In this document: positions 34,937 through 43,766 of the stretch, one piece after another
Position numbering within the stretch: position 1 is the stretch's first letter
Layout: each line of letters opens with the position of its first letter
From: Pseudoalteromonas undina
GTDB lineage: Bacteria > Pseudomonadota > Gammaproteobacteria > Enterobacterales > Alteromonadaceae
DNA: 64,000 bases
Assembly: GCF_000238275.3 (NCBI RefSeq)
Contig: NZ_AHCF03000004.1
Span: forward strand, 434,001-498,000
Reading direction: 5' to 3'
Position numbers and translations under genes: made by a program
The notes under the pieces: generated by a model
What the model saw: only the letters and a program-made list of their open reading frames with translations
The model's database searches: none
What the model was told of the DNA's origin: nothing

Positions 34937-35359
34937 ATGCGATTATATAAAGTCATTCATCGTGCACCCTGGCGGGTTGCTAAAATAAGTAAAAAGCGAC
35001 AACAACTACGCTTTCGTCGTGCTATGGTCGCGCTTAAAATAGCCCTTGCTCAGGAAAAGCAAGAAACCAAAGAAATGCTAATAACTTATAGGCGTTATAC
35101 CCAAGGGCAAACAAACAAAGCAGAACTAAAACGCGCCAACGAGCAGTTTGTAGATATATTAAAAGGATTAGGACTAGGCGTTTTTGCGTTATTGCCGTTT
35201 GCACCATTAACTATTCCACTGGTTGTTAAACTAGGGCAGTTAGTGGGTGTTGATGTATTACCGAGTTCTTTTAGTATGAATAAGCCTATTAAAGAAATTG
35301 ATCAACAGATTGCTCAACAAAGCCAACAGCAAGACTCAACTCCCTCAAAGAAGAAGTAA
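34937..35359 (+). CDS. LETM1-like membrane protein
   Basis: About 140 residues from an ATG at 34937; an in-frame TTG at 34877 would add 20. A basic N-terminal half (KISKKRQQLRFRRAMVALK) is followed by one hydrophobic segment, VFALLPFAPLTIPLVVKLGQ then LVGVDVLPSSFS. The pattern P-x(4)-P with V-K-L and L-P-S-[ST]-F is that of the LETM1 membrane segment known from mitochondrial cation-exchange proteins. The ribosome-binding domain of LETM1 is absent, and the tail is a Gln/Lys-rich stretch. The family likeness is by eye. Role unknown; it lies 82 nt before the M17 aminopeptidase. Confidence 0.6.
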   Translation: MRLYKVIHRAPWRVAKISKKRQQLRFRRAMVALKIALAQEKQETKEMLITYRRYTQGQTNKAELKRANEQFVDILKGLGLGVFALLPFAPLTIPLVVKLGQLVGVDVLPSSFSMNKPIKEIDQQIAQQSQQQDSTPSKKK

Positions 35360-35441
35360 GCTAGCAGAACATAATTAGCTATACCTTTTAATAGTGCTTA
35401 TTGTTATGCTAGGACATCATTTTCTATTATGTGAGTCATTA

Positions 35442-36803
35442 ATGAGCGCTTTACTTCGTCATACCTCTTCAGGAATTCCTCTATCTTTTATTGTTAAAAA
35501 TGAATTAACAGACTGGCTTACTCAGCAACCAAGCTTTGTGCGGCAGTGGCTTGCAAATACCGATTTTGAAAAGTCAGGACTTGCGTTAATACCAAACGCA
35601 GAAACCGGTGAATTAAGCCAAGTATTTTGTATTATGCAACGAGTCGATGATTTTTGGGCTGCTGGCGAGCTTGCGAGTAAATTACCTACAGGCTGCTATC
35701 AAATTCAGGGTGATGAGTCTTTAGTTTCTCAACTTGCTTTAGGCTTTGTGTTAGGTGGTTATGAGTTCAGTGAGTATAAACAAAAAGCCACAGCAAAAGC
35801 TCAGCTTGGCATTGCCGATAAAACATTATATGAACAAGTAAAACAACAAGCAGATGCAATTAATCTAGCTCGCGACTTAGTTAATACCCCAGCTGCCGAT
35901 ATGATGCCGCAGCACTTATCACAGGTAATGAGCGATTTAGCTGATACATTCGACGGCGAGTTTACCCAATGGGTTGGCGATGAGTTATTAGAACAAAATT
36001 ATCCAACTATTCATATGGTAGGCCGTGCAAGTGAAAACAAACCGCGTTTACTCGATTTGAAGTGGGGGGCGGTTGATGCGCCACAAATTACATTAGTCGG
36101 TAAAGGTGTATGTTTTGACTCAGGTGGGCTAGATTTAAAACCAAGTTCAGGCATGCGTAACATGAAAAAAGACATGGGTGGGGCTGCGCATGTTATCGCC
36201 TTGGCTCAATTAATCATGGCTGCTAACTTACCAATACGTCTTCGTGTTTTAGTACCTGCGGTTGAAAATGCTGTTTCGCGTAATGCATTTCGCCCTGGCG
36301 ATGTAATAAAAACCCGTAAAGGTATTATGGTCGAAATAGATAATACTGATGCAGAAGGACGACTAGTTCTGTGTGATGCTTTGAGCGAAGCACAAAACGA
36401 TGAGCCTGAATTAATTATTGATTTTGCTACCTTAACTGGTGCGTGCCGTGTTGCTTTAGGGACAGAGCTGCCAGGCTTCTTCTCAACGGAACGTGATGTC
36501 GCTAATGCGATTATGGATTCGGGGATGCAAGTTAACGACCCTGTTTGGCAATTACCGTTATTCGAGCAATACACCCCATTTTTGAAAAGCGATGTGGCTG
36601 ATATGACTAACTGTTCAAGTACGCCATTTGGTGGCGCAATAACCGCTGCGCTTTATTTGAAAGAATTTGTAGAGCCAAACACACCATGGGTTCATTTTGA
36701 TGTAATGGCATGGAACTTACGAGCATTACCAGGGCGCCCTGCAGGTGGTGAAGCTCTGGGCATTCGTGCAGTATTTACTTACCTACAAAATCGATTTAAC
36801 TAA
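35442..36803 (+). CDS. Leucyl aminopeptidase family protein (M17)
   Basis: About 453 residues from the ATG at 35442 (MSALLRHTSSG); the frame is open to a GTG at 35394. It is an M17 cytosolic aminopeptidase: a divergent N-terminal domain, then the catalytic domain with GKGVCFDSGGLDLKPSSGMR (metal ligands), MKKDMGGAAHV, and the signature NTDAEGRLVLCDAL. The final part has TNCSSTPFGGAITAALYLKEF. These carry the ligands for two Zn2+/Mn2+ ions. Smaller than PepA (about 500 residues) and of the PepB-like branch. It removes N-terminal residues from peptides during turnover. Confidence 0.93.
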   Translation: MSALLRHTSSGIPLSFIVKNELTDWLTQQPSFVRQWLANTDFEKSGLALIPNAETGELSQVFCIMQRVDDFWAAGELASKLPTGCYQIQGDESLVSQLALGFVLGGYEFSEYKQKATAKAQLGIADKTLYEQVKQQADAINLARDLVNTPAADMMPQHLSQVMSDLADTFDGEFTQWVGDELLEQNYPTIHMVGRASENKPRLLDLKWGAVDAPQITLVGKGVCFDSGGLDLKPSSGMRNMKKDMGGAAHVIALAQLIMAANLPIRLRVLVPAVENAVSRNAFRPGDVIKTRKGIMVEIDNTDAEGRLVLCDALSEAQNDEPELIIDFATLTGACRVALGTELPGFFSTERDVANAIMDSGMQVNDPVWQLPLFEQYTPFLKSDVADMTNCSSTPFGGAITAALYLKEFVEPNTPWVHFDVMAWNLRALPGRPAGGEALGIRAVFTYLQNRFN

Positions 36804-36854
36804 CCTAACTAGGGTTAACTAAATCAAACATACCTTGCCTTGAGTTATTTGATG

Positions 36855-37241
36855 TTAAAGCGCATATAACTCAAGGGGTAAACCATCTAGATCGGCAAAA
36901 AAGGTGAATTTTTTGCCGGTAGTTTCATCCACTCTTATTTCTTCTACGTCGATTCCATGCGACTCTAAATACGTTTTACTGTTTTCTACACTACTAACCT
37001 TAAATGCTAAATGTCTAAGTCCTTGTGCTTCGGGGTAGCTTGGTCTACTCGGCGCATCGTTAAACGAAAATAATTCTAACTGACTGCCATCAGGTAAAGC
37101 TAAATCGAGTTTGTAAGACTGACGCTCTGCTCGATAATGCTCATTAATAATCGTGAGTTTTAATATTTCACTATAAAAATGTTTAGAGCGTGGGTAGTTG
37201 CTACAAATGATGGCTACATGATGAATGCCTAGTAGTTGCAT
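36855..37241 (-). CDS. yaeR: YaeR/GloA2-type VOC family protein
   Basis: A 128-residue glyoxalase-fold protein with a paired beta-alpha-beta-beta-beta unit: GIHHVAIICSNYPRSKHFY, then LDLALPDGSQLELFSF, GLRHLAFKVSSVE and FFADLDGLPLELYAL. Metal ligands His and Glu are placed as in other VOC proteins. The whole matches E. coli YaeR, whose reaction is not established; a lyase or isomerase on a small molecule is likely. Monocistronic. Confidence 0.88.
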   Translation of the reverse strand: MQLLGIHHVAIICSNYPRSKHFYSEILKLTIINEHYRAERQSYKLDLALPDGSQLELFSFNDAPSRPSYPEAQGLRHLAFKVSSVENSKTYLESHGIDVEEIRVDETTGKKFTFFADLDGLPLELYAL

Positions 37242-37257
37242 ATATTTTCCTTAAAAA

Positions 37258-37286
37258 ACAAAAAAGCGCACTGAAAGCAGTGCGCT
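37258..37286 (-). terminator. Rho-independent terminator after the FabH-like gene
   Basis: AGCGCACT / AGTGCGCT 8-bp stem with 6-nt loop, and on the minus strand followed by TTTTTGTTTTTT. It lies about 40 nt past the FabH-like stop. Confidence 0.85.
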
Positions 37287-37324
37287 GTTTATCAATACAT
37301 ATTTGCTTGGTGTAATGTTAGCTT

Positions 37325-38404
37325 TTAGCTAGGCTCTGCGTCTTTACACGCTTTTACAGCTGGTGCAACAAGCTCTAAACCTGTTTTATCACACGGTGGA
37401 AGTTTAGCATCGCTAACAGCAATGGGGGTTACTCGCTCGCCCCATTTGATATAACTTGCCGCCCACGTTAGGCCTGCTCCAAATGCAGCCGACATAATAT
37501 TGGCATGCGGCTTAATTAAACCTTGCTCAACGGCCTCACACAGCGCAATGGCAATCGTTGCAGCAGAGGTATTACCGTATTCGCCAATGTTAACCATTAC
37601 TTTACTGTCTTCAACCTTTAAACGGTTTTGAATTGCTTGAATAATGCGTAAGTTAGCTTGATGCGGAACTAGTACATCGATATCGTCTAACTTAAGGTTG
37701 GCTTGTTCAAGCACGTCGTCACAGGCTTCACTCATGCCTTTAACGGCACGTTTAAATATTTCACGGCCTTCAAATAAAAGGTCTGATGGGCCAATTGGCT
37801 CATATTTATTTAAATCACTGCCAAAATTAGTAATGTGTAAAATATCACGATCTTCGCTGTCACAGCCGGTTTTAGTTCCTAATAAGCCTGCAGGTGTTTC
37901 TGCTGCTTCAAGCACAACGGCACCGGCACCATCACCAAATAATACTGCGCTATCGCGTCGTGCCCAGTTTACGTACCACGTCATGCGCTCAGCGGCAATA
38001 ACTACGGCTTTTTTGATCATACCGGCTTGAATTTGCGCTGTCGCAGCTTGTAAAGCATATAAAAAACCAGAACATGCTGCATTGGTGTCCATGGCTGCAG
38101 CGCCAGTGGCGCCAATATTTTTTTGTACTAATGAGGCAGTGTTTGCAACTACTGTTGAGGGGGTGCACGTTGCTAAAATAACTAAATCGATATCTTTTGC
38201 ATCTACGCCAGCGCAAGCAATAGCATGTTTTGCAGCCACACTAGCAAGCTCGGCAGTACTTACATGGCTAACTCTACGGGCTTTGATACCGGTACGCGTG
38301 GTGATCCACTCATCGGTGGTATCTACAATTTCACTTATTTCGTCGTTGCTGATGCTGGCTGGTGGAATGCATTTGCCCCAACCAGTGATATGTGCGTAAG
38401 GCAT
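37325..38404 (-). CDS. Beta-ketoacyl-ACP synthase III (FabH-like)
   Basis: A 359-residue thiolase-fold enzyme. The catalytic triad is Cys111 ([11 protein letters not shown]), His ([11 protein letters not shown]) and Asn ([11 protein letters not shown]). It is longer than housekeeping FabH (about 317), with a C-terminal extension (residues 325-359) containing two cysteines, and is not in a fab gene cluster. It may start alternative fatty acids or make special acyl products rather than being the main FabH. The partner supplying the acyl group is not in the window. Confidence 0.9.
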   Translation of the reverse strand: MPYAHITGWGKCIPPASISNDEISEIVDTTDEWITTRTGIKARRVSHVSTAELASVAAKHAIACAGVDAKDIDLVILATCTPSTVVANTASLVQKNIGATGAAAMDTNAACSGFLYALQAATAQIQAGMIKKAVVIAAERMTWYVNWARRDSAVLFGDGAGAVVLEAAETPAGLLGTKTGCDSEDRDILHITNFGSDLNKYEPIGPSDLLFEGREIFKRAVKGMSEACDDVLEQANLKLDDIDVLVPHQANLRIIQAIQNRLKVEDSKVMVNIGEYGNTSAATIAIALCEAVEQGLIKPHANIMSAAFGAGLTWAASYIKWGERVTPIAVSDAKLPPCDKTGLELVAPAVKACKDAEPS

Positions 38405-38769
38405 AGTGTGCTCTCTTAAAAGTGGTATGACGTGTTCGTCTTATGAATACGTTATAACAAAAATTAGCTATTAACTCTAGTTTATAGCAGCTATAGAGCT
38501 GTAATTACTGCTATTTTACCAATTGTTTGTTGTATTTTTAGTGAAAGGTTAATTGTAAGTTTTTACTTTGTAAATTAAATGAGTGTTTAGCTTAGGTGCT
38601 TTTTATAAGCTAGTCCATCACCTTCAACACTTGCTTAAAGTACTTGTGACGTATGCTTGAGTGCAGCTATGCGAGCGGATACTATAAGGCGGTTTAGTGT
38701 ATAATAATTACAATAAAAAAAGCATGTTAATCATGAATAATAAAATCAAGTGTATCCAGGAACCCTATT
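38405..38769. other. Intergenic spacer between divergent genes
   Basis: 365 nt between the FabH-like gene and the RegB-like gene; it must carry promoters for both. No clear operator, repeat or small gene recognised. Confidence 0.4.
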
Positions 38770-40008
38770 GTGTTAATTAAAACCGACCCAGCTATTAGCC
38801 GATTATTAATGCTGCGCAGTGGTGCCATCGTTGTTCAGCTTATTGCGGTACTCAGTGTGTATTTTTTACTAGAACATCAAATTGCACTTATGCCGTTGTT
38901 AGGGGTTATTGCTGTTGAGGCGGTTTTTCAGTTAGCCAGTGTATTTGCCTACCGGCATGTAAGCCAAGCAAAGCCAATTGGCATGTTAATGCAACTGACC
39001 GCCGATGTGCTTTTTTTAACTATTTTGTTGTCTTTAAGCGGCGGTGCAACTAACGCATTTGTGTCGTTATTGTTGCTGCCAATTATGATAGCTGCAATCA
39101 CACTAAGCGCTCGAGGGCTTGCCTATATTGCTGTATTGGCCATTGCCGCCTATAGCTTATTATTAATTAAAATGCCCGAACACAGTATGCACCAAATGAA
39201 TATGAATGGTCATTTTATTGGTATGTGGGTTAATTTTGTTATAAGTGCTTGCGTAATTGCGTTAGTTATAGGGGCTATGAACCGCGCTTTGCAACAGCGT
39301 GAACGCACTATTGCCAAAGTTAGAGAAAAACAGTTACGCAATGAACAACTGGTAACACTTGATGGCGCAGCGGCGCAAATTACTCATCAATTAGCAACAC
39401 CAATTGCTAATTTACAATTATTATTTGAAGAGCTTTTAGAAGAGCATCCTAACAATGAAGTTATTCAGCAAATGCAAACGCCGCTATTGCAATGCCGCAC
39501 TCAGCTTAACGACTTTAGAAAGCTCTCAACGCAGTTACGAGATAAAAACACTCAATCACCCATTAAAGCAGAGCAGCTGCAAAATCAAATTCATGATACG
39601 TTACTATTACAATACCCCAATCAACAAATAAACTGGCTTAACGAGTCACCTGAAGCCACATTACAAAGTGACGCTATGCTGTTGCCTGCAATTTTAAATT
39701 TATTACAAAATGCAGTACTTGCTAATCAAAAAAACGCCCAAGTGCAACTTGAACTAAGTTGGCAGCAACCTGACGCACAAAACATTGCGTTAATTATTCG
39801 TGATTTTGGTGCTGGTTTTTCATCCTCAGAGTTAGCAGAGTTAGGTGGGCAGTTAATGCCTAGTGAGCAAGGCATGGGGATCGCAGTTATGTTATCAAAT
39901 GTGACATTTGAGCGGTTAAATGGCTCGTTAACGGTATATAATCACCCCGAAGGCGGAGCGGTTGCAAAGATAACGATGTCACTATTAACAGCAGAGACAA
40001 AAGCATGA
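38770..40008 (+). CDS. RegB/PrrB-family sensor histidine kinase
   Basis: A 412-residue sensor kinase with six membrane helices in residues about 10-175, a short linker, a dimerisation-phosphotransfer domain with His206 (AQITHQLATPIANL) and an ATPase domain with N box (LPAILNLLQNAVLANQ) and G boxes (RDFGAGF, GMGIAVMLSN). The family heptapeptide GGxxNPF, a quinone-binding element in RegB, is present as GGATNAF at 91-97, with Pro replaced by Ala. The redox-active cysteine near the H box of RegB is absent. The start GTG has CAGGAA upstream. It overlaps its response regulator by ATGA. Redox sensing is expected, but the mechanism may differ. Confidence 0.9.
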   Translation: MLIKTDPAISRLLMLRSGAIVVQLIAVLSVYFLLEHQIALMPLLGVIAVEAVFQLASVFAYRHVSQAKPIGMLMQLTADVLFLTILLSLSGGATNAFVSLLLLPIMIAAITLSARGLAYIAVLAIAAYSLLLIKMPEHSMHQMNMNGHFIGMWVNFVISACVIALVIGAMNRALQQRERTIAKVREKQLRNEQLVTLDGAAAQITHQLATPIANLQLLFEELLEEHPNNEVIQQMQTPLLQCRTQLNDFRKLSTQLRDKNTQSPIKAEQLQNQIHDTLLLQYPNQQINWLNESPEATLQSDAMLLPAILNLLQNAVLANQKNAQVQLELSWQQPDAQNIALIIRDFGAGFSSSELAELGGQLMPSEQGMGIAVMLSNVTFERLNGSLTVYNHPEGGAVAKITMSLLTAETKA

Positions 40009-40532
40009 AGCTACTTATTATTGAGGATGATATTAATTTAGCGACAACGTTGGCACGGCGGCTAACTAAGCACGGTTTTAACTGCGAGATCACTCATAAT
40101 CACACTGATGCACTTCTAAAGGCTCGCCAGCAACAGCCTGATTGTATTTTATTAGATATGAAACTGGCTGATGAGAATGGACTGTCGCTTATTGCACCGC
40201 TGCGGCATTTACTCACTCATGCACATATTGTATTGCTGACTGGCTTTGCAAGTATAGCAACGGCGGTAGAGGCGATGCGCTTAGGTGCTAATGACTATTT
40301 AACTAAGCCTGTTGATATGGCAAGTTTATTAAAAGCACTTAAAGTTGAGGTGGCAAGTACGACAGTAACTGAAATTTCTGAGGGGGTTATGTCGCCCGAG
40401 CGTTTAGAGTGGGAGCATATTCAGCATGTTTTACATAGTAATAACGGTAATGTATCAATGACCGCAAGGCAGCTAAATATGCATAGGCGCACCTTGCAGC
40501 GTAAATTACAAAAAAAACCAGTGCAGCAGTAA
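40005..40532 (+). CDS. RegA/PrrA-family response regulator
   Basis: A 175-residue regulator: receiver domain (residues 1-120) with acidic pocket EDD at 7-9 and phospho-acceptor Asp51 (CILLDMKLADENG), then a Fis-type helix-turn-helix (NGNVSMTARQLNMHRRTLQR) that closely matches PrrA/RegA. Phosphorylation by the upstream kinase should control respiratory or redox genes. The gene overlaps both neighbours (ATGA with the kinase, TAATG with the DCC protein), so all three are translationally coupled. Confidence 0.94.
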   Translation: MKLLIIEDDINLATTLARRLTKHGFNCEITHNHTDALLKARQQQPDCILLDMKLADENGLSLIAPLRHLLTHAHIVLLTGFASIATAVEAMRLGANDYLTKPVDMASLLKALKVEVASTTVTEISEGVMSPERLEWEHIQHVLHSNNGNVSMTARQLNMHRRTLQRKLQKKPVQQ

Positions 40533-40930
40533 TGCAAAATCAAAAAATTATTTTATTTGATGCGCAATGTAAGCTTTGTAGTGCATGGTGCAATTTTGTT
40601 ATAGCTCACGATCCGAGCATAAAATTTAAATTGTGCAGTGTGCAATCGCCGGCAGGGCAATCGCTACTTGCTCAATTTGGTTTTTCCACTACCGATTTTA
40701 CTTCGATGGTTTATATAGAAGCACAAAAGCCATATACCCGCAGCCAAGCCGTTTTTCGAGTGTTCAGTCAGTTAGGCTATCCGTGGAAGTTGATTAGCGT
40801 ATTTAAGTTATTACCACGAAAGCTGACTGATTGGCTTTATAACAAAGTGGCTAAAAACCGTTATACATTATTTGGTAAATACCAGTACTGTCGAATTCCT
40901 CAACAAAAAGATGAAGATCACTACTTATAA
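40532..40930 (+). CDS. DCC-family thiol-disulfide oxidoreductase-like protein
   Basis: A 132-residue DCC (DUF393) protein with the signature D-x-x-C-x-x-C near the N-terminus (LFDAQCKLCSAWCNFVI). The family is predicted to be thioredoxin-like. It shares one base with the stop of the response regulator gene, so a function linked to the RegB/RegA-type pair, for instance in redox signalling, is possible. A second DCC gene lies at 62279. Activity not established. Confidence 0.88.
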   Translation: MQNQKIILFDAQCKLCSAWCNFVIAHDPSIKFKLCSVQSPAGQSLLAQFGFSTTDFTSMVYIEAQKPYTRSQAVFRVFSQLGYPWKLISVFKLLPRKLTDWLYNKVAKNRYTLFGKYQYCRIPQQKDEDHYL

Positions 40931-41017
40931 CCACATTTTTAGCAAGTGCTGGATCACTTAGGCTGTGCTAAAATCTCGACGTTTAATTACTAGTAAATAG
41001 GTTTTAAGGGCTTTTTC

Positions 41018-41296
41018 ATGGCAAATACAGCGCACGCACTGCATATTTTAGTAAAACATAAAGAGATTGCAGAAGACATCATTAAGCAATTAGGCAAAGG
41101 CGCAAAGTTTCAAACCTTAGCTAAAAAATATTCGTCTTGTCCGTCGGGCAAAAAGGGCGGTGATTTAGGTGAGTTTAGACGCGGCCAAATGGTATCGCAG
41201 TTTGATAAAGTTGCTTTTAGTGGTGCAATTTTAGAGCCGCATTTAGTGAAGACAAAATTTGGTTGGCATGTGATTAAGGTGCTTTATCGCACTTAA
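41018..41296 (+). CDS. ppiC: Parvulin-type peptidyl-prolyl isomerase C
   Basis: A 92-residue single-domain parvulin, the length of E. coli PpiC (93). Motifs: [35 protein letters not shown], and the C-terminal [13 protein letters not shown], all typical. It is cytosolic, with no signal peptide. It catalyses cis-trans isomerisation of peptidyl-prolyl bonds. Monocistronic. Confidence 0.96.
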   Translation: MANTAHALHILVKHKEIAEDIIKQLGKGAKFQTLAKKYSSCPSGKKGGDLGEFRRGQMVSQFDKVAFSGAILEPHLVKTKFGWHVIKVLYRT

Positions 41297-41369
41297 AAAG
41301 CGGAATTTTAAGTTCCCGCTATACTTACTATTTCTCATTTTATAACTGCTAAAACACCTTGGAATGACT

Positions 41370-42170
41370 ATGAAGCTATTTAATTTATGCTGCAGTGTTA
41401 TCCTCATTGCCCTGTCTTTTTTTGCATGTGGCAGCGAGCAAACTGTGACGCTAAAAATAGGAAAACCAAGCACACCTAATATGCCAAGAAACCACTATGT
41501 TTTGAGCTTATTAGAAAAAAGCTTTGCGCAGATGAATGTAAAACTCAATATTAGTTATAGTGTTGAGCCGATGAATACCAAGCGAGTATTAGAAGAGCTA
41601 AAGCACGATGGGGCTATTAATTTTGCTTGGTTAAGTATGTCAAAAGAGCAAGCAAATAGCCTCGTACACACAACCTTTCCAATATACAATGGCTTGCACT
41701 CAAAACGTTTACTGATGATAAAACAAAGCCGGCTGGGCGAATTTTCAGATATAAAAACCCTTGAACAACTAAAGCCGTTTATAGCCTTACAAAAGCAAAG
41801 TTGGTCTGATTATTATGTATTAAAGAACAATGGCTTAACAGTTAATGGTGATTTGAGTTATGAAAGCATGTTAAAAGCGTTAGATGAAGGACTTGGCGAT
41901 TACTTTCCTCGTTCAGTAACTGCGATTAGAGCTGAAATACAAAAAAGTCCACAATACAACTTTGTAGTTGAGCCACATATTATGCTGCAGTACGATAATT
42001 TTTATTACTTTTATGCAAACGAAAAAAATAAAGCAATTATCGACTTATTACAGCAGGGTTTAACAAAGCTAGCACAAAAAGGTGAGCTTGATGCCCTCTA
42101 CACGCATTTTTACCATGATGTTGAGGACGGGCTTGGTTTAAGTCAGCGAACAGTATTTAAATTAAAATAA
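41370..42170 (+). CDS. Periplasmic substrate-binding-protein-like protein
   Basis: About 266 residues from the ATG at 41370, which has TTGGA 7 nt upstream. The N-terminus is a signal peptide (LCCSVILIALSFFACGSEQ); the cysteine could be a weak lipobox. The rest looks like a family 3 solute-binding protein (LKIGKPSTPNMPRNHYVLSL, then FPRSVTAIRAEIQKSP and LLQQGLTKLAQKGELDALYT). No permease or ATPase is next to it. Such orphan proteins often serve as sensor modules or scavenge small molecules. Ligand unknown. Confidence 0.75.
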   Translation: MKLFNLCCSVILIALSFFACGSEQTVTLKIGKPSTPNMPRNHYVLSLLEKSFAQMNVKLNISYSVEPMNTKRVLEELKHDGAINFAWLSMSKEQANSLVHTTFPIYNGLHSKRLLMIKQSRLGEFSDIKTLEQLKPFIALQKQSWSDYYVLKNNGLTVNGDLSYESMLKALDEGLGDYFPRSVTAIRAEIQKSPQYNFVVEPHIMLQYDNFYYFYANEKNKAIIDLLQQGLTKLAQKGELDALYTHFYHDVEDGLGLSQRTVFKLK

Positions 42171-42387
42171 CATAAGTAAAAAGAATTCGTGCTGCAAAGG
42201 TCTTATTGCACTAGCTTTTTTCAAAGCTTTAAAAATATGTAATATGTACCCTAAATTTTAGTGACTTATTACATTTAAAAGCAGTATTCATTCTGGGTTC
42301 ATAAAACAAGCCAAAAGTACTATTCTTTACGTTTCTATTTTAGGTTATTATTTTACTAGGATGATGATGGTTTAATAAAGGATTATA

Positions 42388-43764
42388 ATGACCCGCCTGC
42401 AATTTTTTTTGCGTTCAGTTTTAGCTTTTTTAATTTGTTTGCCCTTAATAGCAGCAGCTGAAGAAGAGTTTAAACAAGCTTATGCTCCTGTTGGTATATC
42501 AGGTATAACTGTATTTGTTCCTATTGATATATACCCAGAAAGTGCTCCATATTTAACCATAAAAGAAACACCGAGCGAATACTTACTCCAATGGACAAAA
42601 AGTTCAGATAGTAATTACTATATCCTTGAACAACTCATTAATGGAAAGTGGCAGCTAATATCAAATAATATTTTAACCAATGAATATCGCGCTGACAAAA
42701 GTGGTGGGGCTGTATTTCGTGTAAAAGGCTGCCATCAGTATGGTTGCGCCCACTGGACAAATGTTAATAACATTATCAGCTTACCCCTACAGATTACTTC
42801 CTTTAGTACAGATAAAATCAAGGTGAATCAAGGCGAGCAAGTTATTGTAAATTGGGATGTAACTGGTGCGAGCTCAGTGAACTTAAACGTTAACGGAACA
42901 GATTACAAATCACTTTCGTCAAGTGGCAGTAAATCAATCACTTTAAATGATTATAGTGTTTTTGAGATTTCAGCTAGCGGCTTTGGCTTTTCTCAAACCC
43001 AACATTTAGCAGTCGTAGTTAATAAACCAAAAGTTATTGAACCTGTTGAATTAAGCGGTAATCTGCAACCACTTATGAATTTAGGCTTAGATATTATAGA
43101 AAGAGCAATCTTATCCGAGAGTGATTTTACCTATGTTGCTACGCAGGATGGCTTTTTGCACAAAATTAATAATCAATCGCAAATTATTTGGAGTAAAGGC
43201 CTTAATGGTGTTTTAGCAAACAAACCAATAAGTAGTAATGGTTATTTATACTACAGTGTAAGTTTGATCAATGGCGCAGGAAAAATATGTAAAACATCAA
43301 TGCACTCGGCAGATACAATATGTGAGAATACAAGCAGTACCGTTATTGCCAGTCCAATAATTAATCAAATACCTTCAAGTATTATAGCTTCAAAAAATCA
43401 AGTAACTACTCAATCAAATTATTTTTCAAGTGATGCGAATAATAGTAATAGTTTGTTAAGTGTAACAACAACTGGTTTAGTTACTGAATATAACCTTGAA
43501 ACATTAACAATAACAAACCAATTTATACTCCCTGATGATTATCGCAATAACCCAATATTATCTGATGCTAAACTTTCAAAGCAAAACGAACTGCTGCTGC
43601 GCACAGCGCCCAATCAAGTCACTGCTTTTTTCATACCTTCTTCAGGCTCAGGAGGAGGCGATGATATTTTTTCAAGCGTACAACGTTTTTTTACAACGAG
43701 CAGCGATGATACTCAAAGTACACCGCCGCAAGTGTTAGATATTGCATGGCAAAAGGAATTGTAA
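42388..43764 (+). CDS. Secreted beta-rich companion protein of the giant SpvB/RHS protein
   Basis: A 458-residue exported protein and first gene of the giant locus. Signal peptide at residues 1-24 (LICLPLIAAAEEE). Then an Ig/fibronectin-like region with cysteines (RVKGCHQYGCAHWTN), an Ig-like domain at about 130-210 (GEQVIVNWDVTGASSVNLNV), and a propeller-like half with repeated blades (FTYVATQDGFLHKINNQSQI, IWSKGLNGVLANKPISSNGY). The last residues are QVLDIAWQKEL. Its modules resemble the front part of the next protein, so it may be a split or paralogous copy. The stop is 2 nt before the next start (TAATAATG), implying coupling. Function unknown; export of the pair together is likely. Confidence 0.85.
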   Translation: MTRLQFFLRSVLAFLICLPLIAAAEEEFKQAYAPVGISGITVFVPIDIYPESAPYLTIKETPSEYLLQWTKSSDSNYYILEQLINGKWQLISNNILTNEYRADKSGGAVFRVKGCHQYGCAHWTNVNNIISLPLQITSFSTDKIKVNQGEQVIVNWDVTGASSVNLNVNGTDYKSLSSSGSKSITLNDYSVFEISASGFGFSQTQHLAVVVNKPKVIEPVELSGNLQPLMNLGLDIIERAILSESDFTYVATQDGFLHKINNQSQIIWSKGLNGVLANKPISSNGYLYYSVSLINGAGKICKTSMHSADTICENTSSTVIASPIINQIPSSIIASKNQVTTQSNYFSSDANNSNSLLSVTTTGLVTEYNLETLTITNQFILPDDYRNNPILSDAKLSKQNELLLRTAPNQVTAFFIPSSGSGGGDDIFSSVQRFFTTSSDDTQSTPPQVLDIAWQKEL

Positions 43765-43766
43765 TA

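Noticed and set aside
42171..42387. Possible regulatory RNA or att site before the giant locus
   Set aside because: No strong hairpin, direct repeat or tRNA end could be supported by eye; it is probably just the promoter region.
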